From the NCBI GenBank assembly GCA_934462825.1, contig CAKSIP010000003.1, positions 1-64,000 on the forward strand: 64,000 bases of DNA, given 5' to 3'. Shown here in pieces: positions 26,243 to 34,952 of this stretch. Each line of letters opens with the position of its first letter. Positions within the stretch are counted from its first letter, which is position 1. The DNA comes from an uncultured Eubacteriales bacterium (GTDB taxonomy: Bacteria; Bacillota; Clostridia; Oscillospirales; CAG-272). Position numbers and translations under genes: made by a program. The notes under the pieces are model-generated. The model was not told the DNA's origin, ran no database searches, and worked only from the letters and a program-made list of their open reading frames with translations.

Positions 26243-29206
26243 ATGGCGCTTACCCAAAATTTTAAAGTCAATCAATTGTCCAAGGATCTTGGCCTGAAAA
26301 GCAAGGATTTGGTGGAGCTGCTTGCGTCCCACGGGGTGGAAGTGCGCTCGCAGTCTGCTTTGGAGCCGGATCAGTTTGGTCTTTTGTTGCACACACTGAC
26401 AAAGGAATATCAGATTTCGGGCATCGAGGATTATTTGGACGGTGTTACGGTCATTCCGTCGAAGAAGAAAGCGGAGGCTCCGAAAGCCGAAGCTCCGAAG
26501 ACGGAGGCTCCGAAAACCGAAGCACCGAAAGCCGAGGCTCCGAAGGCGGAGGCTCCGAAGGCAGAAGCACCGAAGACGGAGGCACCGAAGGCGGAGGCTT
26601 CTAAGCCCGTGGACACCGCCAAGGCTCCGGCGAAGGAACCCGTGACGCCCAAAGCAGAGAAGGCCGAGGCGCCCGCCGCATCTGTAGCGGCGGAAAAAGC
26701 AACGCCTGCCGAAAAGCCGTCTGCTCCGGATTCGTCGGCCGAAACCGAGAAGCCTTCTGCCGAAAGCGTATCGGCGCATACCGCGGCCAAGCCGACCGCG
26801 CCTGCGGCCTCCACGCGCCCGCAGGGGGATCGCCCGCAGAGAGACTTTCGCTCCCAGGGGGATCGTCGGGATTCTTATGCTCCTTCCAACCATTCTGCTC
26901 CCTATAACGCAAACCGTCCTGCCTCGCCGGAGAAGAGAACGGCCTATGATGGCAGCGGCAATAATAATAATGGTAACAATCATTCGGGCTTTGCCCCCCG
27001 CGGGGATCGTCCGCAGAGAGATTTTCGCGCCCCCGGCTCGGATCGCTTTGCCCCGAATACCGGTGCTCGCCCGACAGACAACCGTCGCCCCTTCGGGCAG
27101 AACGATCGCCCGCAGCGCAGCGGAAATACGTTCGGCGGCTTCCGTGATAAGGACGATGGCAACGCACGCGTTCCGAGAGAGCAGTTCCGCCCGCAGGCTA
27201 TCGTGCGCGCCCAAACACCCAAGGGCGGCGATCCGAACGCCAAGCAGCGCGGCGCTACCCGTGTGGTAGATACCCGTACCAGCAATGTCGATCTTTCCAA
27301 ATACGACGAGAGATTGGACAATTTTGTGCCCGATGCGGTCAAGGATGTCCGCGGCGGCAACCAAAAGGTGAAAAAGCAGCCCGGCAGTATGCGCGAGGGA
27401 CAGAACAACCGTGCAGGAAACAACCGGAATTTCAAAAAGGCGGAGCCGGTGAAAAAGCAACCGCTGAACATTACCATCCCCGATGAAATCACAGTGCGCG
27501 AGCTGGCAATTCGTCTGAAAGTGACGGCCGGCGAGGTCGTTAAGCGCCTGATGCTGATGGGTATGATGGTAAACGTCAACCAATCCATTGATTTCGACAC
27601 GGCGTACCTGATTGCTGATGAGATGGGGGCTGTCGCAACCCGCGAGGTCGTTGTGACCATCGAAGAAAAGCTGTTTGACGAGAAAGAGGATTCGGCAGAC
27701 GTTCTTAAGGAACGCGCTCCCGTTGTTTGCGTCATGGGACACGTTGACCACGGAAAGACCTCTCTGCTGGACGCTATCCGCCATACGCACGTGACCTCCG
27801 GCGAGGCCGGCGGTATCACGCAGCATATCGGCGCCTACCGCGTCAAGATCAACGGCCGCGATATTACGTTCCTGGATACCCCCGGACATGAGGCGTTTAC
27901 CGCCATGCGGGCCAGAGGGGCACAGGCCACCGATATTGCCATCCTCGTCGTGGCAGCCGATGACGGCATTATGCCGCAAACCATCGAAGCGATCAACCAC
28001 GCAAAAGCAGCCGGTATTGATATTATTGTAGCAATCAACAAAATGGATAAACCCGCCGCCAACCCCGACGCCATTAAGCAGGAGCTTACCAAGTACGACC
28101 TTGTGCCCGAAGAATGGGGCGGCGACGTGATGTGCGTTCCCGTTTCGGCACTGACCGGCAAGGGTATTGACGACCTTTTGGAAAGCGTTTTGCTGGTGGC
28201 GGATGTCAAGGAGCTGAAAGCCAACCCCGACCGCCGCGCCAAGGGTATCGTTATCGAGGCAAGGCTGGATAAAGGCCGCGGCCCCGTGGCAACGGTGCTG
28301 GTGCAAAACGGTACGCTCCATTCGGGCGACATTATTATTGCCGGAACCGCCGTCGGTCGCGTCCGCGCTATGACCGATGATACCGGCCGTACCATTAAGG
28401 CCGCCGGCCCCTCCGTGCCCGTGGAAATCACAGGACTTGCCGAGGTGCCGCTGTCCGGCGACGAGTTCGGCGCCGTGGAAGATGAGAGAATGGCACGCAC
28501 CCTGGCCGACCAGCGCCGCGCTACCGCCAAGGAAGCGGAATTTAAGGCCAATGCAAGAGCCAGCCTGAACGATTTGTTCAATCAGATTTCCGAGGGCGTC
28601 AAGAACCTGAACATCATCGTAAAAGCGGACGTGGGCGGATCGGCCGAGGCCGTCAAGGCTTCGCTGGAAAAGCTGTCCAATGAAGAAGTCAAAGTCAAGG
28701 TCATCCACTCGGCGGCCGGCGCCATTAACGAAGGGGACGTCATGCTCGCTTCGGCTTCCAACGCCATCATCGTCGGCTTCAACGTGCGCCCGGATAAGGC
28801 CGCTTCGGATTCGGCCGAGCGCCAGGAGGTGGAAATCCGCACATACCGCGTAATTTACGACTGCATTGAGGAAATCACCGCCGCTATGAAGGGTATGCTG
28901 GCGCCGAAGTACACCGAGTCGATTCAGGGACATGCCGAAGTCCGTCAGCTGATTCGCGTGCCGAATGTCGGCATGATCGCCGGATCCTACGTGCAGGACG
29001 GCAAGGTGGCCCGCAACAACCAGGTGCGTGTGCTGCGTGACGGCATTGTGGTGTTTGAGGATAAGATCGCCTCTCTGCGCCGCTTTAAGGACGACGTGCG
29101 CGAGGTAGCCGCAGGCTACGAGTGCGGTATCGGCCTGGAACGCTTCAACGACATGAAACCCGGCGATATTTTGGAGTTCTATACCATGGTAGAAGTGGAA
29201 CGGTAA
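26243..29206 (+). CDS. infB: Translation initiation factor IF-2
   Basis: GTPase that brings initiator tRNA to the 30S subunit. The ATG at 26243 has AAGGAG five bases upstream; a GTG at 26237 falls in that site. The 987 residues comprise a short N-terminal IF2_N module (VNQLSKDLGLKSKDLVELL), an Ala/Pro/Lys/Glu repeat (residues about 74-120), a Gly/Arg/Asn/Asp-rich low-complexity stretch to about 390, a second IF2_N module, and the G domain with GHVDHGKTS (about residue 500), DTPGHEAF and NKMD, followed by the beta-barrel and C-terminal tRNA-binding domains. The usual downstream rbfA is absent; the operon ends here with two hairpins. Confidence 0.97.
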   Translation: MALTQNFKVNQLSKDLGLKSKDLVELLASHGVEVRSQSALEPDQFGLLLHTLTKEYQISGIEDYLDGVTVIPSKKKAEAPKAEAPKTEAPKTEAPKAEAPKAEAPKAEAPKTEAPKAEASKPVDTAKAPAKEPVTPKAEKAEAPAASVAAEKATPAEKPSAPDSSAETEKPSAESVSAHTAAKPTAPAASTRPQGDRPQRDFRSQGDRRDSYAPSNHSAPYNANRPASPEKRTAYDGSGNNNNGNNHSGFAPRGDRPQRDFRAPGSDRFAPNTGARPTDNRRPFGQNDRPQRSGNTFGGFRDKDDGNARVPREQFRPQAIVRAQTPKGGDPNAKQRGATRVVDTRTSNVDLSKYDERLDNFVPDAVKDVRGGNQKVKKQPGSMREGQNNRAGNNRNFKKAEPVKKQPLNITIPDEITVRELAIRLKVTAGEVVKRLMLMGMMVNVNQSIDFDTAYLIADEMGAVATREVVVTIEEKLFDEKEDSADVLKERAPVVCVMGHVDHGKTSLLDAIRHTHVTSGEAGGITQHIGAYRVKINGRDITFLDTPGHEAFTAMRARGAQATDIAILVVAADDGIMPQTIEAINHAKAAGIDIIVAINKMDKPAANPDAIKQELTKYDLVPEEWGGDVMCVPVSALTGKGIDDLLESVLLVADVKELKANPDRRAKGIVIEARLDKGRGPVATVLVQNGTLHSGDIIIAGTAVGRVRAMTDDTGRTIKAAGPSVPVEITGLAEVPLSGDEFGAVEDERMARTLADQRRATAKEAEFKANARASLNDLFNQISEGVKNLNIIVKADVGGSAEAVKASLEKLSNEEVKVKVIHSAAGAINEGDVMLASASNAIIVGFNVRPDKAASDSAERQEVEIRTYRVIYDCIEEITAAMKGMLAPKYTESIQGHAEVRQLIRVPNVGMIAGSYVQDGKVARNNQVRVLRDGIVVFEDKIASLRRFKDDVREVAAGYECGIGLERFNDMKPGDILEFYTMVEVER
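26467..26605 (+). repeat. 15-base coding repeat within infB
   Basis: About nine imperfect units of GCTCCGAAGRCGGAG type encode (A/P)K(A/T)EAP repeats in the linker of IF-2. Copy number is likely variable between strains. Confidence 0.7.
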
Positions 29207-29222
29207 ATCGCCGATAAAGTAA

Positions 29223-29262
29223 GGGCGTGTGAAAAAGCTCATTCTGAGTTTTTCGCACGCCC
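29223..29262. repeat. Dispersed hairpin family, copy 5
   Basis: Stem of GGGCGTGTGAAAAA type with one bulge and one wobble, loop TTC, 17 bases after the infB stop. It is the first of two hairpins that could end the operon. Confidence 0.7.
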
Positions 29263-29410
29263 GATTGCTTTTGCCCTTTGCCGCAACTCTGCGGCAAAGC
29301 TGCGGCAAAGCGCCTCCGCTCTGCTGCAACAGAAAAACGAAAAACAAAGCACGGAAGATAACCCGCCAAGGATCGCGTCCGGTGGCCGAAATCCCGACCG
29401 ACATGCTTGA

Positions 29411-29446
29411 GGGGCTGTGAAAAACATCGCGTTTTTTCACAGCCCC
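29411..29446. repeat. Dispersed hairpin family, copy 6
   Basis: Stem GGGGCTGTGAAAAA, followed by TTTT on the plus strand. It lies between infB and the large lipoprotein gene. The 150 bases between copies 5 and 6 hold nothing recognisable. Confidence 0.75.
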
Positions 29447-29588
29447 TTTTCCTGCGCTTTCGGATGCCGAAAAAGCGTAAACGCCCAAGTGCCGAAAAGA
29501 AGCATTTTTCTATAGTTAATGTGCATAAAATATGAACGAAAAGTGTGTGCATTTTGTGAAAACATTGTGCAGGACGTGAAGTAGTATA

Positions 29589-29617
29589 TTGACAAATAAG
29601 CAATGGTGTGCTACAAT
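29589..29617 (+). promoter_or_regulatory. Strong promoter of the CBM9-like lipoprotein
   Basis: Consensus TTGACA, 17 bases, TACAAT. With the AAAGGAG ribosome site it suggests high expression. Confidence 0.88.
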
Positions 29618-29682
29618 AACGCTGTGTCAACGGATTGTTCAATAACAATCGACAAAAAATACACATACAAAGGAGAAATATC

Positions 29683-32600
29683 ATGAAAAAGACATGGACC
29701 AAGCTGATTTTGGCGATTTTGACGCTGGCGATGATCCTGTCGCTTACGGGGTGCCCTAAGAAGAATCCCGATCCGACACCCACGCCTTCGACTTCTTCCC
29801 AGCAGCCCACCCCCACTCCCTCGCAGGGTGGAGGAACACCCACACCCACTTCCAACCCTACACCCACACCCACACCCACTTCCAACCCTACACCCACACC
29901 CACTTCCAACCCTACACCCACACCCACTTCCAACCCTACACCTACACCCACTCCCGAACCTACCCCCACACCTCCTGTGGATCCCGGTAAAGTCAACGAG
30001 TTCCTGAAGGCATTCCTGCCTGAAAGCGCTCTGTTGAAGGGCGATGTTGTATGGACAAACGGCGAAGATTATGAAGACTACATCGGTTGGGTAGCTTATA
30101 CCGAGCTGGATGGCTTCTTCGCAGCCAGCAACAATGCCGGCAAGGACAAAACCGCTTCCGAAATGAAGCTGAACTTTGGTCTTGCAAAGAAATCCGACCT
30201 TACCTTTAAGGTAAAAGTAGACGTCGGAACCGAAAGCGGTTGGGACGGCTTCTACATGATCGTTGACGGCGTTGTTTACACCGGCGACGGCACAATCATT
30301 TGGGCTGAAGGCGCACACAACTTCGGACATGTGTACGAAGGCTGGTCGCTGAACCAGACCGTTAAGGGCATGGCGGACGACGCATTCCTCCATGTTTTCA
30401 AAGACGGTGAGCACACGGTAACCCTTTGCCTGGACGAAGGTAACCATGAAATCCGTTTCGGCTTCCTGAAAGACTGGGCCGGCGGCAACAGGACAGAGAG
30501 AGCTTACCTTTCTACCGCTACATTGGCAGAGCACAAAGAAGAAGAGCCTCCGACACCTCCGGTACCGAAGAACTATGAAGTCGGCTTCAACGCAGCAGGT
30601 CTGCGCGTGGACGCCTACAAAGACGAAATTTACAACCACGGCGAACCCATCGAAATCAACTCTGCTCTCGGCTTTGCTAACAACAACTACAACGCAGATA
30701 ACTACGATGGCAAATTTGCCAAGGCATGGGTAGCCCATGACGGCACCGGCCTTTACATCTATGCAGAAGTTTCCGATAACAGCATTCATTCGGATGAGTA
30801 CTATGCAAACGGTAACGAGTCGAACGACTGCTTGCAGGTTTATCTCGACTTCGTAAGAGACTTTGAAGAAAAAGGCGTGACAACTAGCGCCTACAAAGCC
30901 ACCGGAACAGCCGGCTCCAGAAGACTTGGCTTCGTGGCCATTGCTCCTTCCGGCCGTGTGTTCCAGAACTGGGGCTTTAGCGGCGTACCGGAAGTTGCCG
31001 GTGCTGCAAGAAAAATTGACGGCGGTTACGCTGTTGAATTGTACGTTCCTTTCCCGGAATCCAAGGTTAGCACCATCGGTATCGGCTTTGAGGTTCATGA
31101 TGACATTACCGGAACGGGCAACCAAAAGGACGTATACTACTACAGCGCTCCTAACGGAACCAGCTGGTGGAACTCCTACGAGACATTGACTCTCTATGAT
31201 CTCGCAGAAGAAACCAAGTACGAGGGCCGCGTGGCAGCTTACACGGACAAAATCAACCTGGATGGCTACCTGGATGAAGTTTATAAGAACGGCACAGAGC
31301 TGATCCTCGACAAGAGCACCTATTGGTCGAGCAACCCCGCTGACTATAACGGCAGCGGCAAAGCATACTTTGCCTTTACCGACGACGCACTTTATCTGTA
31401 CGTTACAGTAAATGATACGACAATCATTTCCGCAGACAAAGACGATAAGGTTGCAGAAACCGGCGATAAGGTTTGCTTGTACCTCGACTTCAAAGGCTCG
31501 ATGGAAGCAGAAGGCCTTGACAGCGGTGCTTATAAGAGCAAATATGCCAACAACTCCGAATCCGCTATCAACAAAAAGACGCTGGGCTGGATCTGCGTGG
31601 ATCCCACCGGCAATATCCAAGGAAACTTCGGCTTCCGTTCGGAAGCTAACGATGGCACCCCTGTAGCAGGTACGGACTATAAGTTCGTCGTTACCTCTGA
31701 GGGTTATGCAGTCGAGCTGAGAGTTCCGCTGGCTGACCACCTGATGGCATCGCTCAAGAGAAATGCAATCACGACCATCGGCGCGGGCTTTGAAGTTCAT
31801 GACGACACCAACGGCGATAACAACAGAGATGCCATTTTCGGTGACAGCGCAAATGCTGTTAACTATTGGGCTATGTACGGCCTGTTCCCGACCTTGAAGC
31901 TTGACAAGAGCACGTTCCAGGCAAACACCGAAACCTCCAAATTCTACGAAGCCGCTCATGTAGCAGCCGGCCTTATCGTGGATGGCAAGAAAGATGCCGC
32001 TTACGATGATTCCAAGGCAATTCTTTTCAACAACGCTATGGAAGGCGCAAATTCCGACGCTAAGGGCTTCGGTAAAGCTTGGGTTGCCAACGATGCAAAG
32101 GGTATCTACGTTTACGCAGAAATTATGGATGACACGCTCGGCGAAACTCCTTCCAAGGGCGACAAGTTCACCATTTACCTTGACTACATCAACAACCATG
32201 GCCAGGAAGGCGTGGAATCCGGTGTAAGATACCGCAACCAGTACCAAAAGCATTCGGGTAACTGGTATATGTCCATCGGTTCGATGACCGTTTTTGCAGA
32301 CGGCACTTACGATTTTGCTTACGGTATGCTGGCTCGCTTCAACGGCAACGCCGACAATAGCGAAATGCCTATCGCAACCAGCCGCATCGAAGGCGGTTGG
32401 GCTGTTGAGTGCTACATCGCATTTGACGTTATGACCACCGATACATTCGGCCTTGGCTTTGAAGCCTATGACGACATTACCGGTGACGGCGAAAGCGATG
32501 CCGTTTACATGGATCAGAACCTCGGTCAGTCCTATGACAAGTACTATGAAGGTCTGAAGGACATTATGGTTGACAGAACCGGCTTGATCGGTGTTGGCAC

Positions 32601-33213
32601 GGCTGTTGTGGATGCAGAGTATGACGAAGCTTATGCAGCAGGCCAGAAGATTTCCACCAGAAACTTCCTCGGCAAACCGTACTTTGAGAAAGGTCAGCCC
32701 AATGTTGACGCAACGATCATTCATGACGACAAGGGACTTTACATCTACGCAACGGTAGAAGACACCACGATTTATGATCATGAGTTCTACAAAGAAGGCA
32801 ATGAAGGCAACGATAACGTACAGTTCTACATTGACTTTGCAAGAGACTATGAAGAAAAAGGCGTGACGGGCGGCGACTATAAAGCCACCGGAACAGCCGG
32901 TTCCAGAAGACTTGGCTTCGTGTGCGTAGGCCCGACAGGCGTGGTTTACAGCAACTGGGGCTTCAAGGCCGCCGACGGCACGGTGGATCCCGAAATCAAG
33001 GCAGCGGCTAAGCGGATTGATGGCGGTTATGTTATCGAAGTCTTTATCCCGTTTGCCGGTGAAGACATTATGGGTGACATCGTATCTATCGGTATGCAGT
33101 TGAATAACGATACTAACCAAGACCATGCGGTAGATATTAACAGATGGGACATCTACTACGGTTGGGGCTACTACTACATGTACGAAAATCTCCCGATGTA
33201 CAAACTCGCTTAA
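29683..33213 (+). CDS. Large secreted lipoprotein with four CBM9/DOMON-like repeats
   Basis: The 1176-residue product starts at the ATG with AAAGGAG seven bases upstream. A signal peptide ends in the lipobox LTGC (residue 24 region), followed by a long Thr/Pro/Ser linker (about residues 30-101, encoded by ACACCCACTTCCAACCCT-type repeats). A jelly-roll-like domain of unknown family covers residues 105-290. Four homologous modules then start near 295, 515, 756 and 967, each with the pattern VDGxxDExY, AKAWVAHDxxGLYIYAEV, DxxQxYLDF, a GYxVExxxPF strand and GxGFEVHDD. This matches family 9 carbohydrate-binding modules/DOMON folds that bind sugars or sugar-like ligands. No catalytic domain is present, so it is probably a surface glycan-binding or solute-capture protein; the ligand is unknown. 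Confidence 0.8.
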   Translation: MKKTWTKLILAILTLAMILSLTGCPKKNPDPTPTPSTSSQQPTPTPSQGGGTPTPTSNPTPTPTPTSNPTPTPTSNPTPTPTSNPTPTPTPEPTPTPPVDPGKVNEFLKAFLPESALLKGDVVWTNGEDYEDYIGWVAYTELDGFFAASNNAGKDKTASEMKLNFGLAKKSDLTFKVKVDVGTESGWDGFYMIVDGVVYTGDGTIIWAEGAHNFGHVYEGWSLNQTVKGMADDAFLHVFKDGEHTVTLCLDEGNHEIRFGFLKDWAGGNRTERAYLSTATLAEHKEEEPPTPPVPKNYEVGFNAAGLRVDAYKDEIYNHGEPIEINSALGFANNNYNADNYDGKFAKAWVAHDGTGLYIYAEVSDNSIHSDEYYANGNESNDCLQVYLDFVRDFEEKGVTTSAYKATGTAGSRRLGFVAIAPSGRVFQNWGFSGVPEVAGAARKIDGGYAVELYVPFPESKVSTIGIGFEVHDDITGTGNQKDVYYYSAPNGTSWWNSYETLTLYDLAEETKYEGRVAAYTDKINLDGYLDEVYKNGTELILDKSTYWSSNPADYNGSGKAYFAFTDDALYLYVTVNDTTIISADKDDKVAETGDKVCLYLDFKGSMEAEGLDSGAYKSKYANNSESAINKKTLGWICVDPTGNIQGNFGFRSEANDGTPVAGTDYKFVVTSEGYAVELRVPLADHLMASLKRNAITTIGAGFEVHDDTNGDNNRDAIFGDSANAVNYWAMYGLFPTLKLDKSTFQANTETSKFYEAAHVAAGLIVDGKKDAAYDDSKAILFNNAMEGANSDAKGFGKAWVANDAKGIYVYAEIMDDTLGETPSKGDKFTIYLDYINNHGQEGVESGVRYRNQYQKHSGNWYMSIGSMTVFADGTYDFAYGMLARFNGNADNSEMPIATSRIEGGWAVECYIAFDVMTTDTFGLGFEAYDDITGDGESDAVYMDQNLGQSYDKYYEGLKDIMVDRTGLIGVGTAVVDAEYDEAYAAGQKISTRNFLGKPYFEKGQPNVDATIIHDDKGLYIYATVEDTTIYDHEFYKEGNEGNDNVQFYIDFARDYEEKGVTGGDYKATGTAGSRRLGFVCVGPTGVVYSNWGFKAADGTVDPEIKAAAKRIDGGYVIEVFIPFAGEDIMGDIVSIGMQLNNDTNQDHAVDINRWDIYYGWGYYYMYENLPMYKLA

Positions 33214-33452
33214 CTTTTTAAGAAAGCATTCTTCTGCCAAGGCGAAAGAGGCGCGGCCTGACCGCCCTCCTTCGCCCGCACAGATGCTTGATTATACTTG
33301 ACAGATCCGCAAGGCACGGAGGAGGGCTTTTCACTACTCACCTCCTGCGATGCCGAGCGGAACCCTGTAAAGCTTTTGAAATTGATCGAAACCGCCCGCC
33401 CCGATAAGGGGCGGATGGAATGGATCGGATTTCATAATATTTCTCTTTTTCA

Positions 33453-33486
33453 AGGGGCTTCGAGCAATCGGGCCCCTGCTTTTTTG
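33453..33486 (+). terminator. Probable terminator of the CBM9-like lipoprotein mRNA
   Basis: Stem AGGGGC/GCCCCT with a 13-base loop, followed by GCTTTTTTG, 240 bases past the stop. The intervening 33214-33452 holds only a small CCGCCCC/GGGGCGG hairpin (33397-33415) and no gene. Confidence 0.55.
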
Positions 33487-33990
33487 TTGCGGCCACACCG
33501 CCCCGCCCACCGTCTACCATTACTCGTCGCGCCGCCCCGCCCGGCCGCGTGCCGCAGATTTTTGAGGGCTTTTTTGTTGCCGCCGCCGCTACCCCGCGCG
33601 AAAAAAGCTCACCCGCCCGCCGTTCGTGCGAAAAAATGCTCACCCGGCCGCCCGTCAACCCGCCCGCTGCATGTCGTAGGTTTGGGCGTTTTTTTGTTGC
33701 GGCCACCGCCGCCACGTGTCGCCCGCCGTTCGCACAAAAAAGGCTCACCCGGCCACGCGCCCCCGCTCCCGCCCACCGTTCGTGCGAAAAAACGGCCGTG
33801 CGGCCACCCGTCAACCCGCCCGCTGCATGTCGTAGGTTTTGGCGGTTTTTTGTTGCCGCCGCCGCTAACCTGCGAGGAAAAACGGCTCACTCGGCCGCCC
33901 GACACCACGCGCCGCCCGCGCGCCGCGTGTCGTAGGTTGGGGTGTTTTTTTGTTGCGCCCACGTGCCCCGCCGTTCGCGCGGAAAAACGG
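33478..33990. repeat. Noncoding C-rich degenerate tandem array
   Basis: Five or so units of about 90-160 bases share T(6-7)GTTGC, a CCGCC-rich block, GTTCGTGCGAAAAAA, CTCACCCGGCCGCCC, and TGCATGTCGTAGGTTT leading into GGCG and the next T-run. T-runs begin near 33480, 33571, 33691, 33845 and 33945. The plus strand is strongly C over G. Each unit can form a short GC hairpin just before its T-run. No frame on either strand has a ribosome site or plausible composition, so I regard it as noncoding. It fills most of the 929-base gap between the lipoprotein and the EEP gene. Confidence 0.75.
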
Positions 33991-34070
33991 CCGCTTTTTC
34001 ACCCCTGTGCAGGGAAATTTGCTTTTTGGGCGGCTTTGGAAGGGCCAAATTGATTTTTTGCGGGAACTTC

Positions 34071-34099
34071 TTGACAGGCCGCAGGGGGTATGGTATCAT
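34071..34099 (+). promoter_or_regulatory. Promoter of the EEP-family gene
   Basis: TTGACA, 17 bases, TATCAT, 43 bases before the ATG. Confidence 0.75.
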
Positions 34100-34142
34100 A
34101 ATATCAAAATTTGCGAATGGCTTGACACGAAAGGAAAAAATT

Positions 34143-34847
34143 ATGGCAACTTTCATTGACGGAAAACTGACGCTGACTGTGGCAACCTACAATATTGCGG
34201 GCGGTTCTTACTGCGACGTCGCCCTGAAGGAGCTGGCCGCCGATGTGATCGCTTCGGGCGCCGACATCGTTGGCTTGCAGGAGGTGGATCGCTTTGTGCC
34301 GCGCTCCGGCCATCGTGATATGCTGGCCATTCTCGCCGGAGAGGCCGGATTTCCCTATTCGTTTTTTGTCCGCGCCATTGACTTGAAGGGCGGGGAATAC
34401 GGTACCTCCATCCTCAGCAAGTACCCCATAGAAGCCTCCGAGGTGATTCCGCTGGATTCGCCCCATGTCGAGGGGCGGTCGGTCGGCCGAACCGTGATCA
34501 ATGTCTGCGGGATCAAGGTCAACTATTTCAACACCCACCTCGCTTTTGAAAACGACGAGGCGATCCTGTATCACTTCGATCAGGTCGCTGAAATTTTGAA
34601 AAAATACGATTCTTATATCATCACGGCCGACTACAACACCAACAATTATGCTCTGTTCAACCGCTTTCACGGTCATCGGCTGGTCAACAACGAGGAGCAT
34701 CCGTGGACAACCTTTCCTTCCTCCGGCGTCGGTATTGACAACATTGTTATGACCGAGGATTGGAGCTTTGGCAACGTACAGATAGGCCCGCAGGGGCATT
34801 CCGACCATTGCCTGCTTTCCGCTACGCTGGAAAAGCAGGTGGGATAA
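34143..34847 (+). CDS. Endonuclease/exonuclease/phosphatase (EEP) family hydrolase
   Basis: A 234-residue cytoplasmic protein (no signal peptide) beginning at the ATG after AAAGGAAAAAATT. The metal-dependent EEP fold is complete: TYNIAGG, GLQEVDR with the metal-binding Glu, ILSKYPI, YFNTHLAFEND, ITADYNTNN in place of the usual GDFN, GIDNIV, and the terminal HSDHCLLSA catalytic His. Family members cleave nucleic acid, inositol phosphate or sphingomyelin phosphoesters; the substrate here is not evident. A longer frame reaching into the repeat array is not coding. It is the first of several phosphoester hydrolases in this region. Confidence 0.85.
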   Translation: MATFIDGKLTLTVATYNIAGGSYCDVALKELAADVIASGADIVGLQEVDRFVPRSGHRDMLAILAGEAGFPYSFFVRAIDLKGGEYGTSILSKYPIEASEVIPLDSPHVEGRSVGRTVINVCGIKVNYFNTHLAFENDEAILYHFDQVAEILKKYDSYIITADYNTNNYALFNRFHGHRLVNNEEHPWTTFPSSGVGIDNIVMTEDWSFGNVQIGPQGHSDHCLLSATLEKQVG

Positions 34848-34879
34848 AAAGATTAAGGACAAAGAATAAAGCGTTAAGG

Positions 34880-34949
34880 CTGAAAGGCAAAGGCTGAAGG
34901 ACAAAGGCTAAAGGCTAAAGGCTAAAGGGCAAAGGACAAAGGACAAAAA
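34880..34949 (+). repeat. Heptanucleotide repeat (AAAGGCT/AAAGGAC) before a start codon
   Basis: About nine imperfect 7-base units with core AAAGG, reaching to within four bases of the next ATG. Each unit is Shine-Dalgarno-like, so unit number or register could tune translation of the flavin-reductase-like gene. Confidence 0.75.
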
Positions 34950-34952
34950 GCA

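Noticed and set aside
26222..29488. A long minus-strand open frame opposite infB
   Set aside because: Antisense shadow produced by the codon bias of a conserved gene; its sequence is low-complexity Arg/Gly/Leu repeats.
29611..33240. A very long open frame on the minus strand opposite the CBM9-like lipoprotein gene
   Set aside because: It mirrors the coding frame, has no ribosome site or signal and no recognisable domain. The plus-strand gene has a promoter, ribosome site, lipobox and repeats.
33478..33990. CRISPR array
   Set aside because: Units are long, degenerate and unequal, with no regular spacers and no cas genes nearby.
33298..34053. Open frames through the C-rich array on both strands
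   Set aside because: Composition is Pro/Arg or Gly/Arg repeats dictated by the DNA unit, with no ribosome site; the frame runs into the promoter of the EEP gene.
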